This document shows positions 52,061-59,904 of a stretch of 64,000 bases of DNA, piece by piece. The notes beneath the pieces were generated by a model, which was not told the DNA's origin, did no database searches, and was given only the letters and a program-made list of their open reading frames with translations. This stretch comes from a virus. Location of the stretch: IMG/VR virus record IMGVR_UViG_3300033553_000116, positions 50,247-114,246 of that record; one strand, written 5' to 3'. Each line of letters begins with the position of its first letter. Position 1 is the stretch's first letter. The translations under genes and the position numbers were made by a program.

Positions 52061-52091
52061 AGAGGCTGGGAAACCAGCCTCTTTATTTATG
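52061..52091 (+). terminator. Hairpin terminator with GAAA loop
   Basis: AGAGGCTGG / CCAGCCTCT stem with GAAA tetraloop, followed by TTATTTATGC. Confidence 0.9.
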
Positions 52092-52096
52092 CTCTA

Positions 52097-52105
52097 TTTT
52101 ATGTA
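52097..52105 (+). promoter_or_regulatory. Late promoter-like motif TTTTATGTA
   Basis: CTATTTTATGTATAA, 23 bases before the gene start at 52128. Matches the plus-strand reading of the 9744 and 54511 copies over 11 bases. Confidence 0.55.
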
Positions 52106-52127
52106 TAATTAATTAATGGGGAATAAA

Positions 52128-52895
52128 ATGAATAATGGGATATTAGCTTTAATAGCTAAGGGAGTAGCTGGAACTAGAGCTTCACTGGCACCCTTTAATG
52201 TAGCTGATTGCTACGTATCGCCATATGGGTCTGATGAGACAGGTGACGGTTCATTTGAGAATCCATGGTATACATTTGTACATACACCAGCCAATTCACA
52301 TATTGGTATGCTACCTGGCGTTTATGATAGTGCGGACTATGGTATTGTTGTAGGACTGAAAACAAATGCATATGAAAACTACTGCGATATGCATGGGCTA
52401 TTTATATCGCCGTGGGACACAAGTAGGGGAGCTAGTATAAGTTCCAGGGATCGTAAAGATGCCAATGGTTCTTTAGACCGAACACTTGATGACCCCACAT
52501 ATGTGGATACCTATGGTGTAAAGATAGGTACAACATTTTTCGCTACACATGGTCCAGGTACAGTTGAAATACGTCTTACTGGCATTGTTCAATCGAGGGA
52601 CACTAACGTATTTGTTGGTGGAAATTTCATATTTAAAGACATTGATATATTTTACAAACGTAGTTTAACAGTGGCTGGTAGTCAGGGATATAAGGTTGCA
52701 TTATGTCGTTGGACAGCCTTCGGGATGATACTTAATAGTAACATTGAAGTTGGAGGCCAGTATTCATATATTTACTATAATGGCGGTAGCGTTAGTGATG
52801 CTACAATATTTAAAGATGTTACCTTCTCAGGAAATAGGCAGTTACTATCTAGTTATAGCGGTTTCATAAATCACATGAATACAATTGATGTATAA
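52128..52895 (+). CDS. Beta-helix adhesin, paralogue of the gene at 8967
   Basis: 255 residues from ATG 52128 (GGGGAATAAA upstream; ATG 52116 overlaps that site). After a short N-terminal module (NNGILALIAKGVAG) it has YVSPYGSDETGDGSFENPWYTF and then beta-helix repeats, parallel in order to the minus-strand gene at 8967 throughout. The N-terminal module differs from that paralogue, as expected if the adhesive part was copied between tail genes. Confidence 0.85.
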   Translation: MNNGILALIAKGVAGTRASLAPFNVADCYVSPYGSDETGDGSFENPWYTFVHTPANSHIGMLPGVYDSADYGIVVGLKTNAYENYCDMHGLFISPWDTSRGASISSRDRKDANGSLDRTLDDPTYVDTYGVKIGTTFFATHGPGTVEIRLTGIVQSRDTNVFVGGNFIFKDIDIFYKRSLTVAGSQGYKVALCRWTAFGMILNSNIEVGGQYSYIYYNGGSVSDATIFKDVTFSGNRQLLSSYSGFINHMNTIDV

Positions 52896-53056
52896 GGCAT
52901 TAGTAATAGATTGAGGTGGCTATATTGGCCTCCTTGCAATGTTAGGACTTATTAAATGTAACTATTGTCAGCTTAGATATTTGAGTGCCGTCATACGGCT
53001 CTAATGGAACGATTGTAAAAAAGATATATTACAGAGTATTTACTAAACGGCATAAA

Positions 53057-53095
53057 CAGCAGAGAGGCTAATGCCTCTCTGCTGTATGTTTACAT
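53057..53095. terminator. Bidirectional terminator
   Basis: Perfect 12-base stem CAGCAGAGAGGC / GCCTCTCTGCTG, GGCATAAA on its left, TATGTTTAC on its right; between converging genes. The stretch 52896-53056 has a smaller hairpin and no gene. Confidence 0.9.
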
Positions 53096-53105
53096 TTTTA
53101 CAATC

Positions 53106-53651
53106 TTAGTACCAAGTCATTGGTGGAATTACAGCCAATACTTGTGCAATAGTTGTAGGTAGTGATTGGGTTCCAGCTTTAACAGCAGCACCATACTCAC
53201 GTAAGGCAATCCATGTTTGATCTCGAATAAGAATGCCACGATCAGCTTCAGTTTTGAAAGTGGCATCTGTACTTGTTGAATAGTTACATAATGAAGCGAT
53301 ATCATCGTAACCTTTAGCAATAGCAAATTCATTTAACATCTGACTTGCTTCAGCAGTTACACGCTCTAAAACTTCTTCAGTAGTTGTAGTAATCTCAGAA
53401 GCAGTCTTAGGACGATCTGTCCAGATACAAGACCATGTCTTAGTAGCCTGTGAATACGCAGGAGGACTCAGTTCATTAACCATTGTCAAGTTAGCTGCTG
53501 GTTCTACAGGAACATTTACAAGACGGACGTGAGGTGGCAAGTTAGCATTTGTAGGATTTCTCGGGAAACTCATATTAGGAAACTTCTTTCTAATATTAGT
53601 TACTGGGAACTCAAGTACTGTTTGGGTTTGTACATTTATAATAGCATACAT
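53106..53651 (-). CDS. Tail fibre assembly chaperone-like protein
   Basis: 181 residues. The N-terminus (MYAIINVQTQTVLEFPVTNI...) and the C-terminal helical part with a 'W.ALREYGAAVKAG' segment resemble phage tail fibre assembly proteins. It follows the fibre gene 53683 on the minus strand, its likely client. ATTGGAGAGTAAAC precedes the start. Confidence 0.65.
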   Translation of the reverse strand: MYAIINVQTQTVLEFPVTNIRKKFPNMSFPRNPTNANLPPHVRLVNVPVEPAANLTMVNELSPPAYSQATKTWSCIWTDRPKTASEITTTTEEVLERVTAEASQMLNEFAIAKGYDDIASLCNYSTSTDATFKTEADRGILIRDQTWIALREYGAAVKAGTQSLPTTIAQVLAVIPPMTWY

Positions 53652-53682
53652 TTAAGTTTACTCTCCAATTAGTTTATTTAAA

Positions 53683-54459
53683 TTATACAACTGCTTGCAT
53701 GTTTAGACCGACTGTTAAGCCTGACCAATTAACACCACCATCTACAGTGTAGAAAGCAATAATATCTTTTCCACCAGCAGTTAGTGTAGGTGCAGCGCCG
53801 CCATCCCATACAACACCAGCAAACCAACCTACAGTAAAATCACCGCCGTTAGTTAATTCAAGGATGAATGACGATACTTCGCCCGCAGGTGCAGCACCAG
53901 AAACAGTGAATGTAGTTGTTTCAATAACAGTCTTAGAGAAAACAGAACCAGTCTTCAAGTCAATGTTGTATGCTGGTATAATTGCATACTTATCTGTTAG
54001 TTCATTTAAGACCTGTGACAGTTGAGCCGTGAAACTACCGTAACCGTATGTGAAGTCCAAAGTCTGACCATCGTAGTCAAGTGTACCTAAGTCAATCTCA
54101 GCGCCTAGTACAGTAGGTTTAACGTCACCTATGATAACCCCAGAGATAGTATCAATAACGCGTGCAGTCCAGATTTCATCATTTAGTGGGATATTGTCAG
54201 CGGTAACAATACCGTTAGTGATAACGTGTGACTCTGAAGCAAAGTTCAAAGTAATCTTCTCATCCAATTCCATTAAGATCCAGCGAGAATTAGCCCCGTC
54301 TGACATCCATTCGTACTTAGCGTACCCGCCAGCTGTTGATGGGTCGCCGATAGCGTCTTTAACAGTACAGTTCATGCCAGGGAATTTTGCCGTGATAGCA
54401 TTTCTCTCTGCGATGTTCTCTACTATTCTATCGCCATCATTTGTAATAATAATCGCCAT
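53683..54459 (-). CDS. Tail fibre protein
   Basis: 258 residues. The first 110 residues carry an adhesin-type attachment region and the C-terminal 60 residues (GGDFTVGWFAGVVWDGGAAPTLTAGGKDIIAFYTVDGG) a beta-sandwich tip pattern seen in phage tail proteins. It has its own TTTTATGTA motif upstream on the minus strand (54511-54519). GAGGTAAATGACTA precedes the start. Confidence 0.75.
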   Translation of the reverse strand: MAIIITNDGDRIVENIAERNAITAKFPGMNCTVKDAIGDPSTAGGYAKYEWMSDGANSRWILMELDEKITLNFASESHVITNGIVTADNIPLNDEIWTARVIDTISGVIIGDVKPTVLGAEIDLGTLDYDGQTLDFTYGYGSFTAQLSQVLNELTDKYAIIPAYNIDLKTGSVFSKTVIETTTFTVSGAAPAGEVSSFILELTNGGDFTVGWFAGVVWDGGAAPTLTAGGKDIIAFYTVDGGVNWSGLTVGLNMQAVV

Positions 54460-54510
54460 TAGTCATTTACCTCGTTTAGATTAAAAAAAGCAGTGTTATT
54501 TAAACTGCAA

Positions 54511-54519
54511 TACATAAAA
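54511..54519 (-). promoter_or_regulatory. Late promoter-like motif
   Basis: Minus strand reads GTATTTTATGTATTG, as at 9744, about 52 bases before the gene at 54459. Confidence 0.55.
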
Positions 54520-54548
54520 TACTATACAGACTTTAAATTTAATCTTTA

Positions 54549-54557
54549 TTTTATGTC
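54549..54557 (+). promoter_or_regulatory. Late promoter-like motif
   Basis: TTATTTTATGTCAAG about 40 bases before the gene at 54596. It lies back to back with the minus-strand motif at 54511. Confidence 0.5.
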
Positions 54558-54595
54558 AAGTATAACTATTTTTTATATAAAAGGGATTTAAAGCA

Positions 54596-56182
54596 ATGAT
54601 TAACGCCGGAATAAAAATACTACCTTTTAGTGGTACACAGGTATTCGATACGGTATCTGGTAACTGGTCTGGGATAGCTGTTACAGCACGATATCCTTCA
54701 GATCAAAATAAAATAACCAACCCCATTTCTATTGGCGATGCCATTGTTGAGCCTACCAGTGGAATGTGGGAAGTAATGGCAGTAGTGGATACTGCCTCAG
54801 GCAATGACTTCGTTCTATCACTCCGTTCACTAGATGTTACCCCATCTGCAGATATTGCTCCAGGTCTAGGGTTAGTGAGTCGTGGTGCCATCACTACTCC
54901 AGTCAATGGTCAGTTAGCACCATATTGGAATGGTGTTCTTGTAAGTACTGAGATATCCCGTATAGTTGAGATTTATAACCTATCTATTCTAGACAATACT
55001 TTATCTGGTCTAGGCAATGCAGTAACAGGACTAGGTAATGACCTATCGGGTCTAGGCACAAGTATATCAGATTTAGATTATAGCGTATCTGCACAACTGG
55101 TGGATGAAGTTAACGTAGTCACTGACCCCTACACATTATCACCCGATGTTGTAGACGGTGATCTCTGTTATTTATATCTGGGTGTTATAAGTAAGTCTGT
55201 CACTCAGGACAGAAGTGCAAATACCAATCAGGCTGATCCAGATTACATAGGTGTTACAACAGGTAACATAGTGGCAGATGTTACTAATGGCATCATGTAT
55301 TACTGGACTTCACTCCATATACCTGAAAGATTAAAAGCCATTCTTTTAGCTAACATTACTGAGAACGATTGTTATTTATGGTCAAACCCAGTAACTCCAG
55401 GAACATTGACAACAATAGATCCATTGGTATCACATGGTCTAACAACTGGTCACATATTCTTCCTAACAGATACTGGTGAACTTATTCGCAATAACGCTGT
55501 TAAGCGTGGTACCGCAACTTACTTAGCTAAGGAAGGGGAGGACATTTCTTTAAAATTAAATGCCTTGCTTTTAACGCATGAGAATATCCATTTAAAAATA
55601 CCAGCTGGTGTAACTTGTAATCTTACAAGAGAGACAGTCAATATTGGTGACGGATATTTAAATGTAAGATGTGATGGTAGATTAGACGTCAGGGTAAAAC
55701 TAACAAGTCCTAACTATATGAATAATGGCCCTTGGTATATATGTGGTGGATTCTATGTACAGGGTGGTAGACTATACATGGGTGGTGAAGGAGAGATACA
55801 TCACCACATCCCACCTGGTACTAAGTTATACCCACACCCATCCCAGTTAATTAATGTTAATAGCTATAGTGCACATGCATCAAAAATAGCATTAGTATCA
55901 CACAACCTAGACTTCTATACTACAATTGGTATATTAGGTGTTGCTGGTGCAGGTACTAAGACTGACTTTTATATGGCGGGTGTAAATTTATTTACTGAAC
56001 GTGTATCTGCATCTGTTGTATCACAGCCATACTTCGCTGATGGTAGTTGGAGCTTTGGAGATAGCATAGTAACATTTGCTAGATCTGGTGTATCTGCAAC
56101 AGGCTTCAGTGCAATACCGGCTAGTGGACTATATACCGGTTCACAGATTACTGGCAACTATAGCTCTAGTGTTATTGCATAG
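54596..56182 (+). CDS. Tailspike-like protein with shared N-terminal module
   Basis: 528 residues. Residues 1-125 (MINAGIKILPFSGTQVF ... VSRGAITTPVNGQLAPYWNGVLVSTEISRI) match the modules at 17782 and 57364. A linker with LSGLGNAVTGLGNDLSGLG repeats follows, then a domain with YLYLGVISKSV and a C-terminal parallel-beta-type region (about 330-480). Likely a receptor-binding spike. AAAGGGATTTAAAGC precedes the start. Confidence 0.85.
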   Translation: MINAGIKILPFSGTQVFDTVSGNWSGIAVTARYPSDQNKITNPISIGDAIVEPTSGMWEVMAVVDTASGNDFVLSLRSLDVTPSADIAPGLGLVSRGAITTPVNGQLAPYWNGVLVSTEISRIVEIYNLSILDNTLSGLGNAVTGLGNDLSGLGTSISDLDYSVSAQLVDEVNVVTDPYTLSPDVVDGDLCYLYLGVISKSVTQDRSANTNQADPDYIGVTTGNIVADVTNGIMYYWTSLHIPERLKAILLANITENDCYLWSNPVTPGTLTTIDPLVSHGLTTGHIFFLTDTGELIRNNAVKRGTATYLAKEGEDISLKLNALLLTHENIHLKIPAGVTCNLTRETVNIGDGYLNVRCDGRLDVRVKLTSPNYMNNGPWYICGGFYVQGGRLYMGGEGEIHHHIPPGTKLYPHPSQLINVNSYSAHASKIALVSHNLDFYTTIGILGVAGAGTKTDFYMAGVNLFTERVSASVVSQPYFADGSWSFGDSIVTFARSGVSATGFSAIPASGLYTGSQITGNYSSSVIA

Positions 56183-56219
56183 TAGATAAATAACAAATAT
56201 AAAGAAGAGGAATATTTAA

Positions 56220-56672
56220 ATGAATGAGGTACTTTTTATTGGAACATATACATTTGGTAATGTAGAAGTATGTGATCCTACAGCAGCAACGTTAGAGAAA
56301 CTAAACATTCCCCAGTTAGAAATCGCTGCTATTATTTTAGAAAAGCAACGCGAAGTACAGACTGAGCTTGTTAGAAAAGCTTATAATGAGTCACTAGCTG
56401 AACCTATTACATTATCTGGAATAAAGTGGGACTGCTCTGATAGAACACCAAGTCTATTAGATGGCGAAGTTAGATATCAGGAAGCCATTGGGTCTAGTTC
56501 AGTAACGTTCTTTGACTTTAATGACGATGCACACACTATTGATATTGCAACTGCTAAAGTCATTGTCATAGGCATTACTACGGGCTTCCGAGATAAATTG
56601 ATTAAAAAACAAACTTTATTTAAAGCTATCAAAAATGCTACATTGGCAAATGTAAATTCAGTTAATTGGTAA
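56220..56672 (+). CDS. DUF4376-like tail assembly protein
   Basis: 150 residues. IKWDCSDRTPSLLDGEVRYQEA ... TGFRDKLIKKQTLFKAIKNATLANVNSVNW fits the DUF4376 pattern of fibre-associated proteins. It lies 37 bases after the spike gene and probably helps that spike fold or attach. AAGAAGAGGAATATTTA precedes the start. Confidence 0.65.
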   Translation: MNEVLFIGTYTFGNVEVCDPTAATLEKLNIPQLEIAAIILEKQREVQTELVRKAYNESLAEPITLSGIKWDCSDRTPSLLDGEVRYQEAIGSSSVTFFDFNDDAHTIDIATAKVIVIGITTGFRDKLIKKQTLFKAIKNATLANVNSVNW

Positions 56673-56682
56673 GTTAAATTTA

Positions 56683-56735
56683 TAGAACCTTTATCTATTT
56701 GAGTTACTATCCCAAATAGATTTTAGATACATAGG
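56683..56735 (+). terminator. Hairpin terminator
   Basis: ATCTATTTG / CAAATAGAT stem with an 11-base loop, followed by TTTTAG. A second inverted repeat, CTTAAGTTAC / GTAACTTGAG, lies just downstream. Confidence 0.65.
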
Positions 56736-56831
56736 TATTTTATAGTTATACTACTTAAGTTACCAAATTACTAAATGTAGTAACTTGAGGTTAGTCTTGA
56801 TATTAATTAATAGATAAAAAAGGATAAGGTA

Positions 56832-57266
56832 ATGGCCGTAGATAATTTTAGAGCACAGTTCTCACGTGGTACTACTGCAGAGAATGATTTATACACTGGT
56901 GCAGATGGTGAACTAACTCTTGATAAAGAAGCTAAAAATATACGTGTGCATGATGGTGTAACTCCAGGTGGAGAAGTCTTTGGTGGTGCAGGCGCACTTA
57001 AAGTAGTTGTTAATAGTTGGGCTGCTGCCAATTATACTGTTGATGCCGGTGTTGCAATCACAAAAGATTACTCAGATACCTCCATTAAGATCCAGCACAA
57101 TAAGGGGAAATTCCCAACTGGTTGGTTTGGTTTGGTATTAGAAAGTGTACCAATGGTTGGTATGGTTTCATCATCAACTCGCAATATGCAAATAGTAGAT
57201 GCTAATACAGTAATCATTACTAACATTAGCAGCTTCGATAACTTTGAGATTAATTTGCAGTTTTAA
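56832..57266 (+). CDS. Short adhesin: Mtd-N-like domain plus shared C-terminal domain
   Basis: 144 residues. FRAQFSRGTTAENDLYTGADGELTLDKEAKNIRVHDGVTPGG is the Mtd-N-type hallmark (also at 28959), and the last 85 residues (ITKDYSDTSIKIQHNKGKFPTGWF ... STRNMQIVDANTVIITNISSF) are the domain repeated in 47176 and 16010. The protein is therefore a fusion of two reused modules with almost nothing else. Confidence 0.85.
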   Translation: MAVDNFRAQFSRGTTAENDLYTGADGELTLDKEAKNIRVHDGVTPGGEVFGGAGALKVVVNSWAAANYTVDAGVAITKDYSDTSIKIQHNKGKFPTGWFGLVLESVPMVGMVSSSTRNMQIVDANTVIITNISSFDNFEINLQF

Positions 57267-57363
57267 ACAATGCAGAACTTTCCAATGTCTATAGTTTATT
57301 ATGACCTATTTTATAGCCATAGTTTCTTGGCATTGGATATGTAAAATAAAAAAGGATTAAGAT

Positions 57364-57996
57364 ATGATTAATGCAGGTATTGCAATACTACCCTTTGGTG
57401 GTACACAGGTATTTAATGCTACCTCCCTTGAGTGGGAAGGCATTACAGTAGACATCAACTATGCTGCTGGTGAGACTACTACAACTAACCCAGTCGCCAT
57501 TGGTGATATTGTTGTTGAGCCACTTGGAGCTATTTGGGAAGTTAAAGCAGTTACTCCAGGTACAGGAAACGGATATTCATTAAACGTTATCTCTAAGAAC
57601 GGAGCACAGTCAGCGGACAACGCACCTAGTTTAGGTGGCGTTTCTCGTGGTGGTATCATGACTCCTAAAAATGGGATGATTGCCCCACATTGGGATGCAA
57701 CTAAAGTTGACATCTCGGTAGGACGTATTGCATCTTTATTTAGTACAGATGTTATCGCTTCTGGCGAGACTATTGATGATGTCACACTAGCCTCTAAGGC
57801 AGATAAGTCTGCATTAGACACTACTAATCAATCAGTAGTTACGGTATCTAATGCACTATCTGCTAAAGCGGACACATCTGCTTTAGCTACTAAGTTAGAT
57901 AAAGGCGCAATGGCTGCTTCTACGGTTGCTGGTTCTGTTAAAATGAGTTTAACTGGAACTACATTACATATTCGTAATGATGGTGGTAATGCTTAA
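57364..57996 (+). CDS. Short fibre with the shared N-terminal module
   Basis: 210 residues. MINAGIAILPFGGTQVFNATSLEWEGITV ... to about residue 125 is the module of 54596 and 16010. The remaining 80 residues are an Ala/Lys/Asp-rich coiled-coil-like tail ending KMSLTGTTLHIRNDGG. It may be a truncated fibre or a base onto which another tip fits. AAAAGGATTAAGAT precedes the start. Confidence 0.85.
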   Translation: MINAGIAILPFGGTQVFNATSLEWEGITVDINYAAGETTTTNPVAIGDIVVEPLGAIWEVKAVTPGTGNGYSLNVISKNGAQSADNAPSLGGVSRGGIMTPKNGMIAPHWDATKVDISVGRIASLFSTDVIASGETIDDVTLASKADKSALDTTNQSVVTVSNALSAKADTSALATKLDKGAMAASTVAGSVKMSLTGTTLHIRNDGGNA

Positions 57997-58005
57997 CTGA
58001 TATAA

Positions 58006-58039
58006 ACAGTGCAGTTAATAGCTGCACTGTCTTATTATG
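58006..58039 (+). terminator. Hairpin terminator with TTATG tail
   Basis: ACAGTGCAG / CTGCACTGT perfect stem followed by CTTATTATG and a T run. Confidence 0.85.
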
Positions 58040-58100
58040 TATTTTTTAATTTACATTGTGTACTTTATGAATAAATTTTAAACATAATAGAGGAATTAAC

Positions 58101-58637
58101 ATGTCACAGGTAAATAGAAACTTAAGTTATTTAACAGTTGTTGATGGTGAGACACCATGGGAACGTTTACGTGTTATTCGTAACTTCCTAGAAGACCGTG
58201 AGCAAGCTGACAAATTAGCTGCTTTAGGTTTGGAAAAGGCAGAAGCACTTGATAAAGATTCATTTGAGTATAGAGAGCATTTAATTATGTTACCTCAGAT
58301 GTTAGGTAACATCGATGACTGTAAGCGTGAGATTATCTTCCTAAAAGAATTGGAAGCCAAACTTATCCCTATGGCTGAAGCTGTACGTGTTGAAGGCTTC
58401 ACTGATGAAGCTATGTATGAGTACAACTACACTGCAGAGTTTAATGCCATGATGGCGTTAGAAGTACGTTCAGAGCTAATGGCAACTGGGTTTATTAGTA
58501 AACCTACTATGAGAAGTTTACTTCAAAACCCTAATGCTATGACCCATGTGATTACTTTAGGTTTAATACCGAAAGAAGCGGCTACCAGCCTAGGGGCATT
58601 ACCGAAACCTTTATTAGAAATAGGAAATAACCAATGA
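58101..58637 (+). CDS. Unknown 178-residue helical protein in adhesin region
   Basis: AGAGGAATTAAC precedes ATG 58101. Mostly helical and acidic, with no known motif. The stop overlaps the next start (ATGA), so the two are coupled; both likely serve in tail assembly. Confidence 0.75.
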   Translation: MSQVNRNLSYLTVVDGETPWERLRVIRNFLEDREQADKLAALGLEKAEALDKDSFEYREHLIMLPQMLGNIDDCKREIIFLKELEAKLIPMAEAVRVEGFTDEAMYEYNYTAEFNAMMALEVRSELMATGFISKPTMRSLLQNPNAMTHVITLGLIPKEAATSLGALPKPLLEIGNNQ

Positions 58638-59446
58638 AAAGATTATTATTAGTTCAAGCCGGTACTATCGTCGGTGTTGTAAGTATCCCAGTTGCCCAAG
58701 AAGAAGTATTACCTGAAGACTATGTCGGTCCATTTGATACAGTTGTCCAAGATGATAAAACATTGTTTGCTAACGGTGAGACTTATACACTTGATGAGTA
58801 TACGGTACGCGAAGAACCAACACTTACACTTGCTGAAAAGCGTGAGAAAATGGCTATCAGTAAAGAACAAGCTGATGTAGCAATGATTGCCTTAGGTATT
58901 AAAGCTGACGTTGATCGTCTAGTAGCTGTTGAAGGTACACGTGGCTTACAGATGGTGTGGGAATACACTACTGAATCATTTGCAAGAATGGGCAAAGAGA
59001 TTTTAGAAGTAATTGACTTACTAGCTGCTTCTGGTGTTACCAATGCTAAGACTTTTGACTTAGTTATGGACGATGTCTTTGTATTAGGTGCAGCCGTTGA
59101 TGTAGCTAATTACTCCACTGCATTGGACGTAACACAACTTGCTGCTGTTAATTCAGTCGTAGCCCTTGAAAAGGCTGACGCTAAGTTCAAGTCAGATGTT
59201 AAAACGTTGACTGCTGGCACTACCTTTGAAGAAACTTCTTCATGGCCACAACAGAAAGAAGAGGCTATCGCATTCCAGGCAGATTCTACTGCTGCAACTC
59301 CGTTACTTGATTCATTGATTGCATCACGTAACTTAGCTGAAACCAAAGCTGACTTTGCTACTTTGGTTATGGGTAAGGCTGCTACCTACGCTACCGACTA
59401 TGGTAACGTCTTAGGTGCATACCAAGCTCTAGTTAAAACACTATAA
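58634..59446 (+). CDS. Tail assembly-like protein
   Basis: 270 residues, starting four bases before the upstream stop. Residues 75-135 (SKEQADVAMIALGIKADVDRLVA ... MVWEYTTESFARMGKEILEVID) follow the pattern of phage tail assembly proteins 'QarlaLl..Gll..V...........WEya....R..p.......', also present at 60660. The C-terminus is Ala-rich. Function is inferred from that pattern and from position. Confidence 0.6.
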   Translation: MKRLLLVQAGTIVGVVSIPVAQEEVLPEDYVGPFDTVVQDDKTLFANGETYTLDEYTVREEPTLTLAEKREKMAISKEQADVAMIALGIKADVDRLVAVEGTRGLQMVWEYTTESFARMGKEILEVIDLLAASGVTNAKTFDLVMDDVFVLGAAVDVANYSTALDVTQLAAVNSVVALEKADAKFKSDVKTLTAGTTFEETSSWPQQKEEAIAFQADSTAATPLLDSLIASRNLAETKADFATLVMGKAATYATDYGNVLGAYQALVKTL

Positions 59447-59463
59447 GCTTTTGCTAAGTATTT

Positions 59464-59492
59464 AGGATAGTCCTCGGGGCTATCCTTTTATG
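59464..59492 (+). terminator. Hairpin terminator with TTTATGC tail
   Basis: AGGATAG / CTATCCT stem with inner CC/GG, followed by TTTTATGCTG. Confidence 0.85.
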
Positions 59493-59511
59493 CTGTTAAG
59501 TGGAATTAGTA

Positions 59512-59520
59512 TTCTATGTA
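59512..59520 (+). promoter_or_regulatory. Late promoter-like motif
   Basis: GTATTCTATGTAAAG about 55 bases before the lipoprotein gene at 59575; GTATTCTATG also occurs at 50958-50967 before 51029. Confidence 0.4.
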
Positions 59521-59574
59521 AAGTTTTAATCTTTTTATTATTTCATTTTTTAATACCCAAGTAAAGGAAGGCCA

Positions 59575-59775
59575 ATGAAGAAGTTATTTGTTATTATGGC
59601 ATTATTAGGTTCGGTAATGATGTTACAAGGTTGTATGGCTACAACTGCTGCTAAGTATAGTGCCGATAAAGTTTGTGCTGCTACTGTTGTTGAGCGTATG
59701 GCGATGAAGACGGAAATGGATGTTGCTACTGCGCCAAACAAAATCCGTGTCTACTGTGGTGTAGTCAAGAAATAG
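59575..59775 (+). CDS. Small lipoprotein
   Basis: 66 residues. A typical lipoprotein signal: KK, a hydrophobic core (LFVIMALLGSVMML) and the lipobox LQGC with Cys20. The remaining 46 residues contain two more Cys and would sit in the periplasm on a membrane. Such phage lipoproteins can act as outer-membrane spanins or superinfection-exclusion factors. AAAGGAAGGCC is a strong ribosome binding site. It is transcribed alone, between two terminators. Confidence 0.75.
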   Translation: MKKLFVIMALLGSVMMLQGCMATTAAKYSADKVCAATVVERMAMKTEMDVATAPNKIRVYCGVVKK

Positions 59776-59790
59776 TTATTAACTATATTG

Positions 59791-59821
59791 AAGAGTGCCC
59801 TTTATGGGCACTCTTCTTATG
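59791..59821 (+). terminator. Hairpin terminator with TTATG tail
   Basis: AAGAGTGCCC / GGGCACTCTT stem followed by CTTATGACGG; the tail is part of a direct repeat with the region after the terminator at 61079. Confidence 0.85.
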
Positions 59822-59880
59822 ACGGATTATAATTAAAATAAGAAAAGGATTAACCGATGTTTTTAAAATCTTTTATAATG
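59809..59880 (+). repeat. Left copy of an imperfect direct repeat flanking an adhesin cassette
   Basis: Shares ACTCTTCTTATGAC, AAAGGAATTAACC-like and ATGTTTTTAAAATC blocks with 61094-61160 in the same order. The right copy includes the start of the nuclease gene at 61138, so this copy contains a remnant of that start. Confidence 0.75.
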
Positions 59881-59904
59881 GAGGTAATTCATAATGGCAC
59901 TTAA
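59857..59904 (+). pseudogene. Remnant start of a nuclease-like gene
   Basis: ATG TTT TTA AAA TC.. ATA ATG opens 15 codons (MFLKSFIMEVIHNGT) that match the first eight residues of the secreted nuclease (MFLKSIIM) before the frame is lost. It also has a ribosome binding site (AAAAGGATTAACC), so a short peptide may still be made. Confidence 0.6.

Noticed and set aside
53025-53032. TATATTAC as a fifth early promoter
   Set aside because: It lacks the flanking bases shared by the others, sits just before a bidirectional terminator and has only minus-strand genes downstream.
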